A DNA stretch of 54,757 nt from Deltaproteobacteria bacterium (lineage in GTDB: Bacteria > Desulfobacterota > Desulfuromonadia > Desulfuromonadales > JAAYDE01), in NCBI GenBank assembly GCA_016934985.1, contig JAFGRU010000096.1, positions 1-54,757 of the forward strand, read 5' to 3'. The notes under the pieces were generated by a model, which did no database searches, was not told where the DNA came from, and saw nothing but the letters and a program-made list of their open reading frames with translations. Each line of letters begins with the position of its first letter. The first letter of the stretch is position 1. A program made the translations under genes and the position numbers. Shown piece after piece: positions 17,496 through 26,332 of the stretch.

Positions 17496-19880
17496 TCAAC
17501 GAAAAAGCCCCCGTTGCCAGTATCTTACCGCCCAACCGCCTTCCTCTGCAACAAATCTTATTGAGCCTTGACCTTCCTGCCCGTCGAAGGCGTAGGAATG
17601 AATACGCCGTGGGTCGTCAGGGTTTGGGAAATAATCTTTATCTGCAAGTATACTTTCGGTTGTCGCAAATACTATCTTTGGTCTGAAAAACCCAATAAGT
17701 CGGGCCGGGCTTGATCCTGAACTTCCGTGGTGAGCAAGTTTAAGCAGGGATGCTTTTGAATGAATAGAGTTTTTAAGTAATTGCTCAATGCCGTTTTTTT
17801 CCAGATCCCCGGTCAGAAGGAGACTGTTATTGCCCTCTTTCATGTAAATAGCCAAGGAACGGTCATTAACTAGCGGTGTATCCTGAACCGGGACAAATAT
17901 GGAGAACCTGCCCTCGGCTTCCTGCGGAATGGTGGTCCATCCTTCAGGAAAAGATTTAAGGGGAATGCCCCTGGCTTTTAAAGGGGTGCGAATAATTTCA
18001 GGTAGTCTATCGGGTGTAATGGCAGACCAAAATTCCCTGACTTGAAAATGTTTCAAAATATACCCAAGACCTTTGAAATGGTCAGGGTGAGCGTGGGTCA
18101 GGATTACGGCTTCTATTTCTTTTATCCCCATACTTCCGAGGGCCGGTGCAAGCAGCCTGGATCCAACATCGAAATTGTCGTTATAAAAGCCTCCTCCATC
18201 TACCAGATAGTATTTATCGTCCTTGCTGATGACCATGGCATCGCCGTGGCCGACATTGATAGCGGTCAGCATAAAAGGTTTGTGAGAAAATAAAGGATAT
18301 GCCAGCAAAAAAATTGAAAGGCCGGCGACGGCACTCCAAAAAATGGGCGGCCTGAGTGGAACTTTTTCCCACATCAAAAGGGCGATGATCAACAGAATTA
18401 AGGTTGCCATTTGGAATGGTGTCAAATAGATGGTGGTCCAGGTGGAATCGGCTGCCGGCGTTAAGATGTTTATCAAACTTAGCGACAGGTCCAGAACCAT
18501 GGCTGATACTTCAAACAGCATCCCTCCAAGAAAGGTGGAAAATGAAAATAGTGCCGCACCGGCCAACGCGCAAGGCAGGGCCAAAAAAGAAATAAGAGGT
18601 ACGCAGATTAGGTTCAGGAGCAAACCTGATAAAGAAAAAACATGAAAGTGGAAGAGAACAAAAGGCAAGGTTGCCAGGGTTGCGGTAAAGGTTACGAAAA
18701 AGAGGTCGGCAGGATATCTGATAAATTTCGGGAGATGGGAAGCTCGTTTTTGAAGCTTGGGAACATAGTAAAGAATACCTAAAACGGCAGCGAATGAGAG
18801 TTGATAGGACGGAGAAAAAAGGGCCAGCGGGTCTATAAGGATAAGGAAAAAAGCCAGGCTAAGGACAATTCGTATCGGCTTGACAAGATAACCCAGGTAG
18901 AAAAGTATTGCGCACAGGAGCATAGCTGAAAAAGCCCTTTGGGTGGGAATCCCTCCACCAGCCAAAAATAAATAAAAAAACAGCAGGGGGGAAATCAATA
19001 GTGGAAGAATTTGTTTTGGGGGCGCCAGCAAAAGAAGGGTTTTTGAACGTCTATAACAGAATTTCAGAAGGCCATAAGAAAATAGAAAAATTATGCCCAT
19101 ATGCAGGCCGGATATAGCAAACAAATGGGCAACCCCACTTCGCCCGAGAAGACTTTTTTCCTCCGGCCCCAACCCTCCTCTATCGCCGATCGTCAGAGCT
19201 CTAAGATAAGGGGCCATTTCCGGTTTGGCCGTGGTGATGAAGGATCGAACAGCATGACGAAAACCCTCGATAATGTCCCCTAGGTTTTCACGTTTGTCAC
19301 CAGCGAGCCTGATCACCCGCTTTGCGTCGGTCACGCTGCCGGTGACATAGACATCCTTTTGGGCCAGGTGACGGGAATAGTTGAACTCTCCCGGGACGCC
19401 GTAAAGTTTAGGTTTTCGCAGATGCGCGGTAACCCTGACTTTGTCGCCGGGGAAAATATCGGGAACACCGTTTCGGATAAAGAGAAATGCTTTCCCGTTA
19501 ACCGGGGTGATTTTTTCGATAGTAGCTGTGCCCGTAACCTCCAGATCGAGAAGGGCTCCGGTGATTCTGGGAGTAAGGCAATTGACGTAGCCTTCGACGG
19601 TTGCCTGTTTGCCTGCCAAGTGAATTATGTGACCGGGGCCTTCTGGTGAGGCCATGGACCAGTGGTATAAAACAAAGCCTGAAAAAGCTAGAAGGATTAT
19701 TAGGACATAAATTCTAACCTTCCGAAAAACAATAAGAATTAAAAGCGTCGTTACGGCAGTGCATAAGACATGGGAGGATTCAGCCTGTGGGAAAAAAGGA
19801 GCTATCGAGATCCCCCCTGCATACGCAAGAAAAAACCACAGGAAAAGATTTTGTTGGGATGGGTGGGAATAACCAGACAT
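17496..19880 (-). CDS. comEC: DNA internalisation-related competence protein ComEC/Rec2
   Basis: The inner-membrane channel through which single-stranded DNA enters the cell during natural transformation. The 794-residue protein has the expected layout: an N-terminal membrane and DUF4131 OB-fold region (to about 230), the Competence domain with its signature LFAISGLHMGIIFLF, multiple membrane spans through about 510, and a C-terminal metallo-beta-lactamase domain with ILTHAHPDHFKGLG and later LKLAHHGSSGSS. The ATG has only AGGAA as a ribosome site. No comEA or pilus gene is in the window, so working competence is not shown. Confidence 0.9.
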   Translation of the reverse strand: MSGYSHPSQQNLFLWFFLAYAGGISIAPFFPQAESSHVLCTAVTTLLILIVFRKVRIYVLIILLAFSGFVLYHWSMASPEGPGHIIHLAGKQATVEGYVNCLTPRITGALLDLEVTGTATIEKITPVNGKAFLFIRNGVPDIFPGDKVRVTAHLRKPKLYGVPGEFNYSRHLAQKDVYVTGSVTDAKRVIRLAGDKRENLGDIIEGFRHAVRSFITTAKPEMAPYLRALTIGDRGGLGPEEKSLLGRSGVAHLFAISGLHMGIIFLFSYGLLKFCYRRSKTLLLLAPPKQILPLLISPLLFFYLFLAGGGIPTQRAFSAMLLCAILFYLGYLVKPIRIVLSLAFFLILIDPLALFSPSYQLSFAAVLGILYYVPKLQKRASHLPKFIRYPADLFFVTFTATLATLPFVLFHFHVFSLSGLLLNLICVPLISFLALPCALAGAALFSFSTFLGGMLFEVSAMVLDLSLSLINILTPAADSTWTTIYLTPFQMATLILLIIALLMWEKVPLRPPIFWSAVAGLSIFLLAYPLFSHKPFMLTAINVGHGDAMVISKDDKYYLVDGGGFYNDNFDVGSRLLAPALGSMGIKEIEAVILTHAHPDHFKGLGYILKHFQVREFWSAITPDRLPEIIRTPLKARGIPLKSFPEGWTTIPQEAEGRFSIFVPVQDTPLVNDRSLAIYMKEGNNSLLLTGDLEKNGIEQLLKNSIHSKASLLKLAHHGSSGSSPARLIGFFRPKIVFATTESILADKDYFPNPDDPRRIHSYAFDGQEGQGSIRFVAEEGGWAVRYWQRGLFR

Positions 19881-19905
19881 TTTTTAAATTCCTAAGATTA
19901 AATAT

Positions 19906-19914
19906 TTTATATCA
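19906..19914 (-). promoter_or_regulatory. Possible extended -10 promoter of comEC
   Basis: On the minus strand TGATATAAA fits TGnTATAAT. No -35 is clear. Transcription would begin only about 20 bases before the comEC start codon. Confidence 0.3.
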
Positions 19915-20161
19915 GCAAAGCAAATGATGTTCCGCCAGCCAAACAGTCGTAATTTCCATAAAGAATGGAAAATTCTTTTGCTTGAATCGGTCCTTCTGAA
20001 ATTTTGAGATTTTTTACGATACTTCAGTGACCATTCCACGGGTACTCTATTTGGACTTTAACGCTGTTATCCTACTGACAGATTCCCTGACAAGGGGAGC
20101 CCAAGTTAATTCAAAAAAATTAATTACTCCAAATCTCTAAGGAATTTATTAATGAGAAGGT

Positions 20162-20189
20162 TTGACAATCTTTTTTTGACGGATATAAG
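20162..20189 (+). promoter_or_regulatory. Sigma-70 promoter of acnB
   Basis: TTGACA (20162-20167), 16 bases, then TATAAG (20184-20189). This is one of the best-matching promoters in the window and lies about 105 bases before the acnB start codon. Confidence 0.6.
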
Positions 20190-20292
20190 TTAAATTAAGA
20201 ACAACTCATAGCCATTGCTTTTCCGTTCCTATCATTCAGCTTTCTTTTAATGCTTTTGGAGTGCGGATGTTCTGCCGCTGGAGGTGATTTTT

Positions 20293-22821
20293 ATGATTGC
20301 ATCCTATCTCAATCAGGTTGCCGAAAGAGAGGCGTTGGGTATTCCTCCTCAACCTTTGACCCCCGATCAGGTGCAAGGAGTCTGTATTTTGCTCCAGGCA
20401 CCTCCCAAAGGAAAAGAAGAGTTCCTTGTCGACATTTTCAAAAACCGGATTGCTCCCGGGGTTGATCCAGGTGCTCAAATCAAAGCCGAATTTCTTGCTG
20501 ACATCATTTTTGGGAAGGCAGATTCTCCTCTCATCAGCAAATCTCTCGCGGTCAGTATCCTGGGCACCATGGTGGGTGGGTATAATATTGCGCCTTTAGT
20601 AGAGGCTTTGAGGGTTGATGAAGTTGCCAGCATGGCTGTAAATGCACTTTCAAGAATCTTCATGGTTTACGATGCCTTTGAACAGATCCTCGATTATTCC
20701 CAGAGATTCCTCTCCGCCCGTCAGGTTTTGAAGTCTTGGGCAAGAGCCGAATGGTTTACGACAAGGCCGGTTTTCCCTAAAAAGTTAGCGGTTCGAATCT
20801 TTAAAGTAGATGGTGAGGTAAACACCGATGACCTCTCTCCTCCTGGGTCCTCCTGGTCCCGGTCCGACATCCCTCTTCATGCTCTCGATATGGGAAAATT
20901 TCGATTTCCAAATGGCGTTGATGCCATCTCAGAGATTCGCCGCAAAGGTGAAAATGTCGCTTTCGTTGCTGATGTTTTAGGTACCGGCTCTTCCCGAAAA
21001 TCAGCCGTCAATAGCTTAATGTGGCATCTCGGTACTGATATTCCCCATGTTCCCAACCGGAGGATTGGAAGCGTTGTAATCGGTGGTGTTATGGCACCCA
21101 TCTTTTTCAACACGGTTAGAGACTCCGGAGGGTTGCCCCTTTGCCTCGATGTTTCCCAGCTTAATCATGGAGACAGGGTCGTCATTGATACGGTAAACGG
21201 GACTGTCAGTGATGAAAAAGGGAACGTCCTGATCTCATTTGAACTTAAACCTGCGACTTTGCCCGACGAGTTCAGAGCCGGAGGACGTATTCCCCTGGTT
21301 ATGGGCAAGGCCCTTACCAGCAACGCACGACGCGCGCTGCATATCTTGGAAGACAAAACATTTATCCCCGCACCGCATTTTCAGCCCGGCCCCGAACAAG
21401 GGTATTCCCTCGCCCAAAAATTGGTGGGGAAAGCCTGTGGTCTGCAGGGAGTTCTTCCTGGAACTTCCTGTGAACCTAATGTCGATGTAGTCGGATCCCA
21501 GGACGCCACCGGACCTATGACTGTCGAAGAGCTTAAAGGGATCGGTTGCCTCAAATTTAACGCGCCCTTATTCCTCCAATCCTTTTGTCACACCGCTGCT
21601 TATCCGAAGGCTGGAGATCTGGAGATGCAGGAAACTCTGCCTGAATTCGTTATCAGCAGGGGAGGGGTAAGTCTCGCACCCGGCGACGGCGTTTTGCATT
21701 GTTGGATCAATCGCATGCTGGTCCCTGACAGGGTTGGAACCGCGGGAGACTCACATACCCGTTTCCCTATGGGGATTTCTTTCCCAGCCGGTTCCGGCAT
21801 GGTCGCTTTTTCCGGTGCCGTCGGCTTTATGCCTTTGGAAATGCCTGAATCGGTCCTGATCAAATTTACCGGCTTCCCCAAGCGAGGCATTACTTTGCGT
21901 GACCTTGTCAACGTTATTCCATATATGGCTGTAAAAAAAGGCCTCTTGACCGTCCCCAAAAAAAATAAAAAAAATATTTTTAACGGACGGATTATTGAGA
22001 TCGAAGGCTTGGAGGAATTGACATCTGAACAGGCCTTTGAGATTACCAATTCCAGTGCCGAGCGTAGTGCGGCAGCTTGCTGTATCAAACTTTCGGAAAT
22101 GAGTATCAGGAAAAGCCTGCGCTCTAATGTCGCCCTGCTGGAAAGGATGGTTGAAGAAGGCTATGAGGACTCAGGTGCGCTCAAAGAGCGCATCTCTGAA
22201 ATGAAAAGATGGCTCAAAAAACCGGAACTTCTCAGCGCGGATGCAAACGCCGATTATGCCGAGACCCTGGAGATTGACCTTGACGCTCTCGAAGAGCCGC
22301 TGGTTGCCTGCCCCAATGACCCCGATGATGTCCGTCCTTTGTCCGAAGTCGCCGGAACCCCTGTGGAAGATGTTTTTATCGGTTCCTGCCTCACCAACAT
22401 CGGGCACTTTCGGGCAGCTGCTGAAATATGGAGGGGTGCCCAATTTAATCCCAAGGTCAGAATCTGGCTCTGTCCACCCACTCGACTTGACTATCTCAAG
22501 TTGAAAGAGGAAGGGCTATTCCCGATTTTTGCCAATGTCGGAGCCCGGGTCGAAACCGCCGGTTGTTCATTGTGCATGGGCAATCAGGCCCGGGTTCCGC
22601 AAGGTTCCACGGTTTTCTCAACCTCAACGCGCAATTATGATGATCGTCTCGGGGATGACAGCCGCGTGTTTCTCGGTTCCGCAGAACTTGCTGCCATTAC
22701 CGCCATGCTTGGGCATATCCCAACTTTGCAAGAATATATGGATATTTACGAAGATAACATTTATCCAAATATGGAAAAAATTTGGAAATTCCTTCAGTTC
22801 AATGAAATGCTCAGGTTTTAA
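20293..22821 (+). CDS. acnB: Aconitate hydratase B
   Basis: Interconverts citrate and isocitrate in the TCA cycle; family members may also act on 2-methylisocitrate. The 842 residues follow AcnB order: the N-terminal HEAT-like helical domain, the swivel domain (FKVDGEVNTDDLSPP), then the catalytic domains. The [4Fe-4S] ligands are Cys699 (GSCLTNIGHF), Cys758 and Cys761 (GCSLCMGNQAR); their spacing of 59 and 3 equals that of E. coli AcnB (710, 769, 772). ATG at 20293 is chosen because TGGAGGTG lies about six bases ahead; a GTG at 20284 falls within that site. Monocistronic, with its own promoter and terminator. Confidence 0.95.
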   Translation: MIASYLNQVAEREALGIPPQPLTPDQVQGVCILLQAPPKGKEEFLVDIFKNRIAPGVDPGAQIKAEFLADIIFGKADSPLISKSLAVSILGTMVGGYNIAPLVEALRVDEVASMAVNALSRIFMVYDAFEQILDYSQRFLSARQVLKSWARAEWFTTRPVFPKKLAVRIFKVDGEVNTDDLSPPGSSWSRSDIPLHALDMGKFRFPNGVDAISEIRRKGENVAFVADVLGTGSSRKSAVNSLMWHLGTDIPHVPNRRIGSVVIGGVMAPIFFNTVRDSGGLPLCLDVSQLNHGDRVVIDTVNGTVSDEKGNVLISFELKPATLPDEFRAGGRIPLVMGKALTSNARRALHILEDKTFIPAPHFQPGPEQGYSLAQKLVGKACGLQGVLPGTSCEPNVDVVGSQDATGPMTVEELKGIGCLKFNAPLFLQSFCHTAAYPKAGDLEMQETLPEFVISRGGVSLAPGDGVLHCWINRMLVPDRVGTAGDSHTRFPMGISFPAGSGMVAFSGAVGFMPLEMPESVLIKFTGFPKRGITLRDLVNVIPYMAVKKGLLTVPKKNKKNIFNGRIIEIEGLEELTSEQAFEITNSSAERSAAACCIKLSEMSIRKSLRSNVALLERMVEEGYEDSGALKERISEMKRWLKKPELLSADANADYAETLEIDLDALEEPLVACPNDPDDVRPLSEVAGTPVEDVFIGSCLTNIGHFRAAAEIWRGAQFNPKVRIWLCPPTRLDYLKLKEEGLFPIFANVGARVETAGCSLCMGNQARVPQGSTVFSTSTRNYDDRLGDDSRVFLGSAELAAITAMLGHIPTLQEYMDIYEDNIYPNMEKIWKFLQFNEMLRF

Positions 22822-22840
22822 GCTGTTAATTCCTTATTTA

Positions 22841-22886
22841 AATCCAAAAGCCCTGAAAAGGCACTTTTCTGGGCTTTTGGATTTTT
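22841..22886 (+). terminator. Terminator of acnB
   Basis: AATCCAAAAGCCC and its complement enclose a further GAAAAG/CTTTTC stem, with one T-T mismatch between, followed by a T6 run. It lies about 20 bases after the stop. Confidence 0.85.
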
Positions 22887-23027
22887 TAGTGATTTGCGCC
22901 GAAGAAATTAAATGCCCTGCTTTGATTTGATAAAAATAAATGTTGATTTTAAAGATTAAAGAAAATCCAGGTGTCGTTCACTGAATGAAAAATTTTAACC
23001 GTTGCCACAGATGGGAAATGGCTTGAT

Positions 23028-23675
23028 ATGATTGAATACCAAATGCAGATTACCGGATGGTTGTTTATTGCCGCAGCATTGATGTTATGGTTCGGTAGAG
23101 TTCTATTGCCTGTACCCATCGGAGTTTTTTTTGAGCCGAGTGTTTTTCCCCAGATTCGTAAAGTGTTCCGGCGTTGGATATGGCTTTACCGGGTTCATCT
23201 TTTCGGTTGCATGGTCGCTGTTATGGCTTTTGTCGCCCTGGGGACGCTTCTGGCTGAAACCTCCGCGCGTATTCTTGCCTGGCCGGCCACTGTGGTTATA
23301 GGATCCGGCCTCTTCGTTAATACCCTTGCCGAAGCTTTTTACTACCATTTCGGAGCCTGGGGTGCACAGGACATGGAAGGCAAGTCCTCCGAATCGATTC
23401 TGGCCTTCATAAAGTCTCTCCAGGTAAGTACCGAATACGTTACCTGTTTTACTCGTTTCGGACGTGTTTTTCTTGGACTTGGCCAGATTGTCCTCGCCAT
23501 TGCCATGATCTACAGCGGTTTTATGCCAAAATGGGTTTGTGTCAGCGGTGCTCTTTTAGGTTTTTCGGGCATGGGCCTCACAATGGCATTGCCGGACAAC
23601 CTGGAGTATTATCGGCCTTTATTTCACTTCACGGTTTTGTGGTTGTTGGCACTTGGCGGGGTTCTGCTCATGTGA
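23028..23675 (+). CDS. Multi-spanning membrane protein of unknown function
   Basis: A 215-residue inner-membrane protein with about six hydrophobic segments (near residues 9-30, 57-82, 86-108, 143-165, 168-188 and 196-214). Acidic and histidine residues lie in the central loop (EAFYYHFGAWGAQDMEG). It has no signal peptide beyond the first span and no motif I can name. The ribosome site is weak (GGGAAATGG), so the start is uncertain. It is a lone gene between two terminators, the second of which suggests it is transcribed. Confidence 0.55.
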   Translation: MIEYQMQITGWLFIAAALMLWFGRVLLPVPIGVFFEPSVFPQIRKVFRRWIWLYRVHLFGCMVAVMAFVALGTLLAETSARILAWPATVVIGSGLFVNTLAEAFYYHFGAWGAQDMEGKSSESILAFIKSLQVSTEYVTCFTRFGRVFLGLGQIVLAIAMIYSGFMPKWVCVSGALLGFSGMGLTMALPDNLEYYRPLFHFTVLWLLALGGVLLM

Positions 23676-23745
23676 AGCTCCGGGGGGAAAGGAACTGAAT
23701 TCGCACAGGTTTCGAGACAACTGAGTCCCTATAGGGTTATTAAGG

Positions 23746-23786
23746 AAAAAGGCCATAATGACTATAAAGTCAACGGGCCTTTTTTT
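23746..23786 (+). terminator. Terminator after the membrane protein gene
   Basis: AAAAAGGCC pairs with GGCCTTTTT, enclosing an inner TGACT/AGTCA stem, and ends in a T-rich run. It could also serve queH from the other strand because A5 precedes the stem. Confidence 0.65.
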
Positions 23787-23858
23787 CTGTCCTCTTTTAT
23801 TTTCCTAAAAAAATAATTTTCCCATAGTTTACCAGGGTCCCATAATATCGCTGAATTA

Positions 23859-24389
23859 TCAGGACCTTAGTGTGAACTCACAACCGCAATAACGTTGTCT
23901 GTATAGAGAATGTGTTCGGGTCAGTTCCAGGCTGCGCTGAAAACCGTTTTTCTTTTTGAAATCCATGGCCAGAAAACCGGGAAATTGCGACCCAATTTCA
24001 AAAAGAATTTTTGAGGGTTTGTGAGGGCTGATGCTGAGGGTTGAGGCGAAAGTGAAAATTTTGAGGTTGTTTGCCATAATTTGGGTACGACGAAAGCTGA
24101 ATTCGAAGCATTTGAGGCAACGCTTCCCTTTTTCCGGTTCGTTTTCCAGGCCGGCGACGCAAGCCAACCAGGAGGAATGGTCCCAGGCATCTATATGAAG
24201 TGTAACATGATAGGATTGGGCCAGGTCACGCATCGATTCAAGGCGTTTTTCGTACTCCTCGCGCGGGAAAATATTCGAGTTGGAAAAAAACAGGGTGACT
24301 TCGTAGTCTGCTTCAAGAAGCCTCTCCAGGGAGGCACTGGCGCAAGGGGCGCAACAGGAATGAAGTAGAATTTTTTTCTGGGTGCTCAT
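23859..24389 (-). CDS. queH: Epoxyqueuosine reductase QueH
   Basis: Last step of queuosine synthesis: reduction of epoxyqueuosine to queuosine in tRNA. It belongs to the QueH (DUF208) family, which replaces the cobalamin enzyme QueG in many bacteria. The 176-residue protein shows the family cysteines: Cys12-Cys13-x-x-Cys16 (HSCCAPC), Cys91/Cys94 (KRCLKC) and the C-terminal YCGC pair (Cys168, Cys170), which together hold a [4Fe-4S] cluster and a nearby metal. No strong ribosome site precedes the ATG and no other queuosine gene is near. Confidence 0.9.
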   Translation of the reverse strand: MSTQKKILLHSCCAPCASASLERLLEADYEVTLFFSNSNIFPREEYEKRLESMRDLAQSYHVTLHIDAWDHSSWLACVAGLENEPEKGKRCLKCFEFSFRRTQIMANNLKIFTFASTLSISPHKPSKILFEIGSQFPGFLAMDFKKKNGFQRSLELTRTHSLYRQRYCGCEFTLRS

Positions 24390-24460
24390 CTATGCCATCA
24401 TTCTGAAAGTTTAATCGTGTTTATAAATATGTGTCCATTATAGACCGAAATTAAAACCCA

Positions 24461-25978
24461 TCACACATCCTGGTTTTTCAGTCGTACCGGACCCTTGATA
24501 AGTGCCCCCCTGGAAGCCTTGGCAATACCCCGCAGCATGCCGTCGAAAACAAGATTATGAAGGGGAGAAACCGCGTACCAATAGCAAAAACCGGTCAACC
24601 CCCTGGGCAGGAAACGGGCCACCTGGCGAATTCGAATCTTCTCCGCCGCCAGTTTTTCGAGGTGAAATTCAAGAAAAGCTTCTCCGGGGAGTTTCATCTC
24701 CGCCGCCAAAACCAACTTGCTTTCCTGATCGGCGACTGCCACGCGCCAGAAATCAATGACATCCCCGGGACGCAGTACTTGACCTCTGCGCCGCCCGCGC
24801 TGCAAACCGACCCCGCCCAGTAGCCGGTCTATGAAACCGCGCAGGGTCCAGAGCCAGTTGGCATAGTACCAGCCGGTGGTGCCGCCGATGCCCGTTACGG
24901 CTTTCCAGGCAGCCGCCGGGGAGACATCCAGATCAATATATCGGATGTCTTTGAAGCGCGTTTGTTTGGACCATGCGGGGTCGGTAGGCAGCGCTTCCTC
25001 GAACAGTGGAATTCTTCCGGCATCCCGCCATGAGGTTTCAACGCCATTGCTCTGGACCTTCCCCGAAGCGAGAAAGATGGCATCTTTGCAGTCAAGAAGC
25101 CTTTGGGGTATCAATGCCCGGATGCGGAAGTCTTTGCAGACAACTGGGTTGCGGAGTCCTTGAGCCAGAGGGCGGGCCAGGTAAGCGGGGACCGGGGTAA
25201 AAATATGAATCCAGTAGGAACTCAAGCGCGGGGAAAGAATTGGAACTGGGAGTATGATACGTCGGTGCAGTCCAACTACCTTTGCGTAAGTATGCATCAG
25301 CTCCCGGTAAGTAACGATGCGTTCCTGACCAATGTCAAAGGTTTCTCCCACGGTTTTTTCGTTGGCAAGGCAGCCTATGAGGTAGCCGAGAACATTGCGG
25401 ATACTGATTGGTTGGCAAGGTGTATCGACCCACCGGGGGGTGACCATAATAGGGAGGCGTTCGACGAGATGCCGGAGAATGGCAAAGGAGGCGCTGCCCG
25501 AACCGATAATCATGGCCGCCCGTAAAATAGTAACCGGAACCCGCCCCTCCTTAAGAAGAATCCCAACCTCTGTCCGGGAGCGCAGATGGCGACTAAGGTC
25601 CGAGTCAACCTCGCCCAGACCACTGAGGTAGATTATCCTTTCCAGGCCGACGCTCTCAGCAGTTTCACGCATGATAATGGCCGCTTCCCGGTCCGTCTCC
25701 CGGAAATCGACAACCTCATTCTGCATGGAATGAACAAGATAATAAGCAATTCCACAACCGTTCATGGCCTGGGTAAGGACATCCCGGTCGAGAATGTTGC
25801 CGGTCATGACTTCGAGACGGGCATGGGGACACCAGGCACGACCTTGAAGTTTGGTGGGATTACGCACCAAAATCCTGACGGTGAAGCCTTTATGAAGGAG
25901 CAAGGGCACCAGGCGACCACCCACATAACCCGTTGCGCCGACAACAAAGACAGGTTTTGTTCGTTTTTCGCTAATCAT
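24461..25978 (-). CDS. Atypical SDR NAD(P)-binding protein with DUF2867 domain
   Basis: A 505-residue protein with two parts. Residues 1 to about 310 form an NmrA-like/atypical short-chain dehydrogenase fold with VVGATGYVGG (Gly14, 17, 20) and an active-site region YYLVHSMQNE. Residues about 330-495 match the DUF2867 type (DVSPAAAWKAVTGIGGTTGWYY and RPGDVIDFWRV). Such fusions occur across environmental bacteria; the substrate is unknown, and a role in quinone or lipid chemistry would be a guess. Single gene, next to queH on the same strand but 71 bases away. No strong ribosome site is seen. Confidence 0.8.
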   Translation of the reverse strand: MISEKRTKPVFVVGATGYVGGRLVPLLLHKGFTVRILVRNPTKLQGRAWCPHARLEVMTGNILDRDVLTQAMNGCGIAYYLVHSMQNEVVDFRETDREAAIIMRETAESVGLERIIYLSGLGEVDSDLSRHLRSRTEVGILLKEGRVPVTILRAAMIIGSGSASFAILRHLVERLPIMVTPRWVDTPCQPISIRNVLGYLIGCLANEKTVGETFDIGQERIVTYRELMHTYAKVVGLHRRIILPVPILSPRLSSYWIHIFTPVPAYLARPLAQGLRNPVVCKDFRIRALIPQRLLDCKDAIFLASGKVQSNGVETSWRDAGRIPLFEEALPTDPAWSKQTRFKDIRYIDLDVSPAAAWKAVTGIGGTTGWYYANWLWTLRGFIDRLLGGVGLQRGRRRGQVLRPGDVIDFWRVAVADQESKLVLAAEMKLPGEAFLEFHLEKLAAEKIRIRQVARFLPRGLTGFCYWYAVSPLHNLVFDGMLRGIAKASRGALIKGPVRLKNQDV

Positions 25979-26332
25979 ATTCGATCCGGAGATTGGGCAA
26001 GCCTACCTTCCCACGGAGATAGAAATCCATAATTGAAATTGCCCCTGATTTTACTATATTTGCAACACTAAACACCATTGCCAGGTTTCAGTTTCATTCC
26101 TTAAAATAACTACATTGGGGAAAAAATGGGAGAGCTTTTATCTTTGGTTGGCTCTTTGGCAGGTGTTATGGTAAAAAGTAGGCTCTTGATGGTAATTAAA
26201 CCATATTTTGAAATTCCTGCATCCGTGGATTGCTCCCAAAATACTGTGGTAAGACCTGGCAGATAATTCACATTCTTCAAGTCCTGCCCAATTCAAGGAT
26301 AGGGAAAATTTTTTATAAGGAGTTGGAATCCG
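25979..26332. other. Divergent intergenic region SDR/transketolase
   Basis: No gene. It contains a small inverted repeat ATGGT/ACCAT at 26189-26204 and a TTGGCA near 26155 with only a poor -10 (TAGGCT) 17 bases on. No clear promoter or RNA element was recognised. Confidence 0.4.

Larger units (their letters stand above)
19881..20292. other. Divergent intergenic region comEC/acnB
   Basis: No gene. It holds the promoter for acnB near 20162-20189, a possible comEC promoter at 19906-19914 and AT-rich sequence between. The acnB leader is about 97 bases; I see no clear riboswitch or strong hairpin in it. Confidence 0.5.

Noticed and set aside
20790..20799. GGTTCGAATC, like a tRNA T-arm
   Set aside because: It lies in frame within acnB, and no acceptor stem or D-arm surrounds it.
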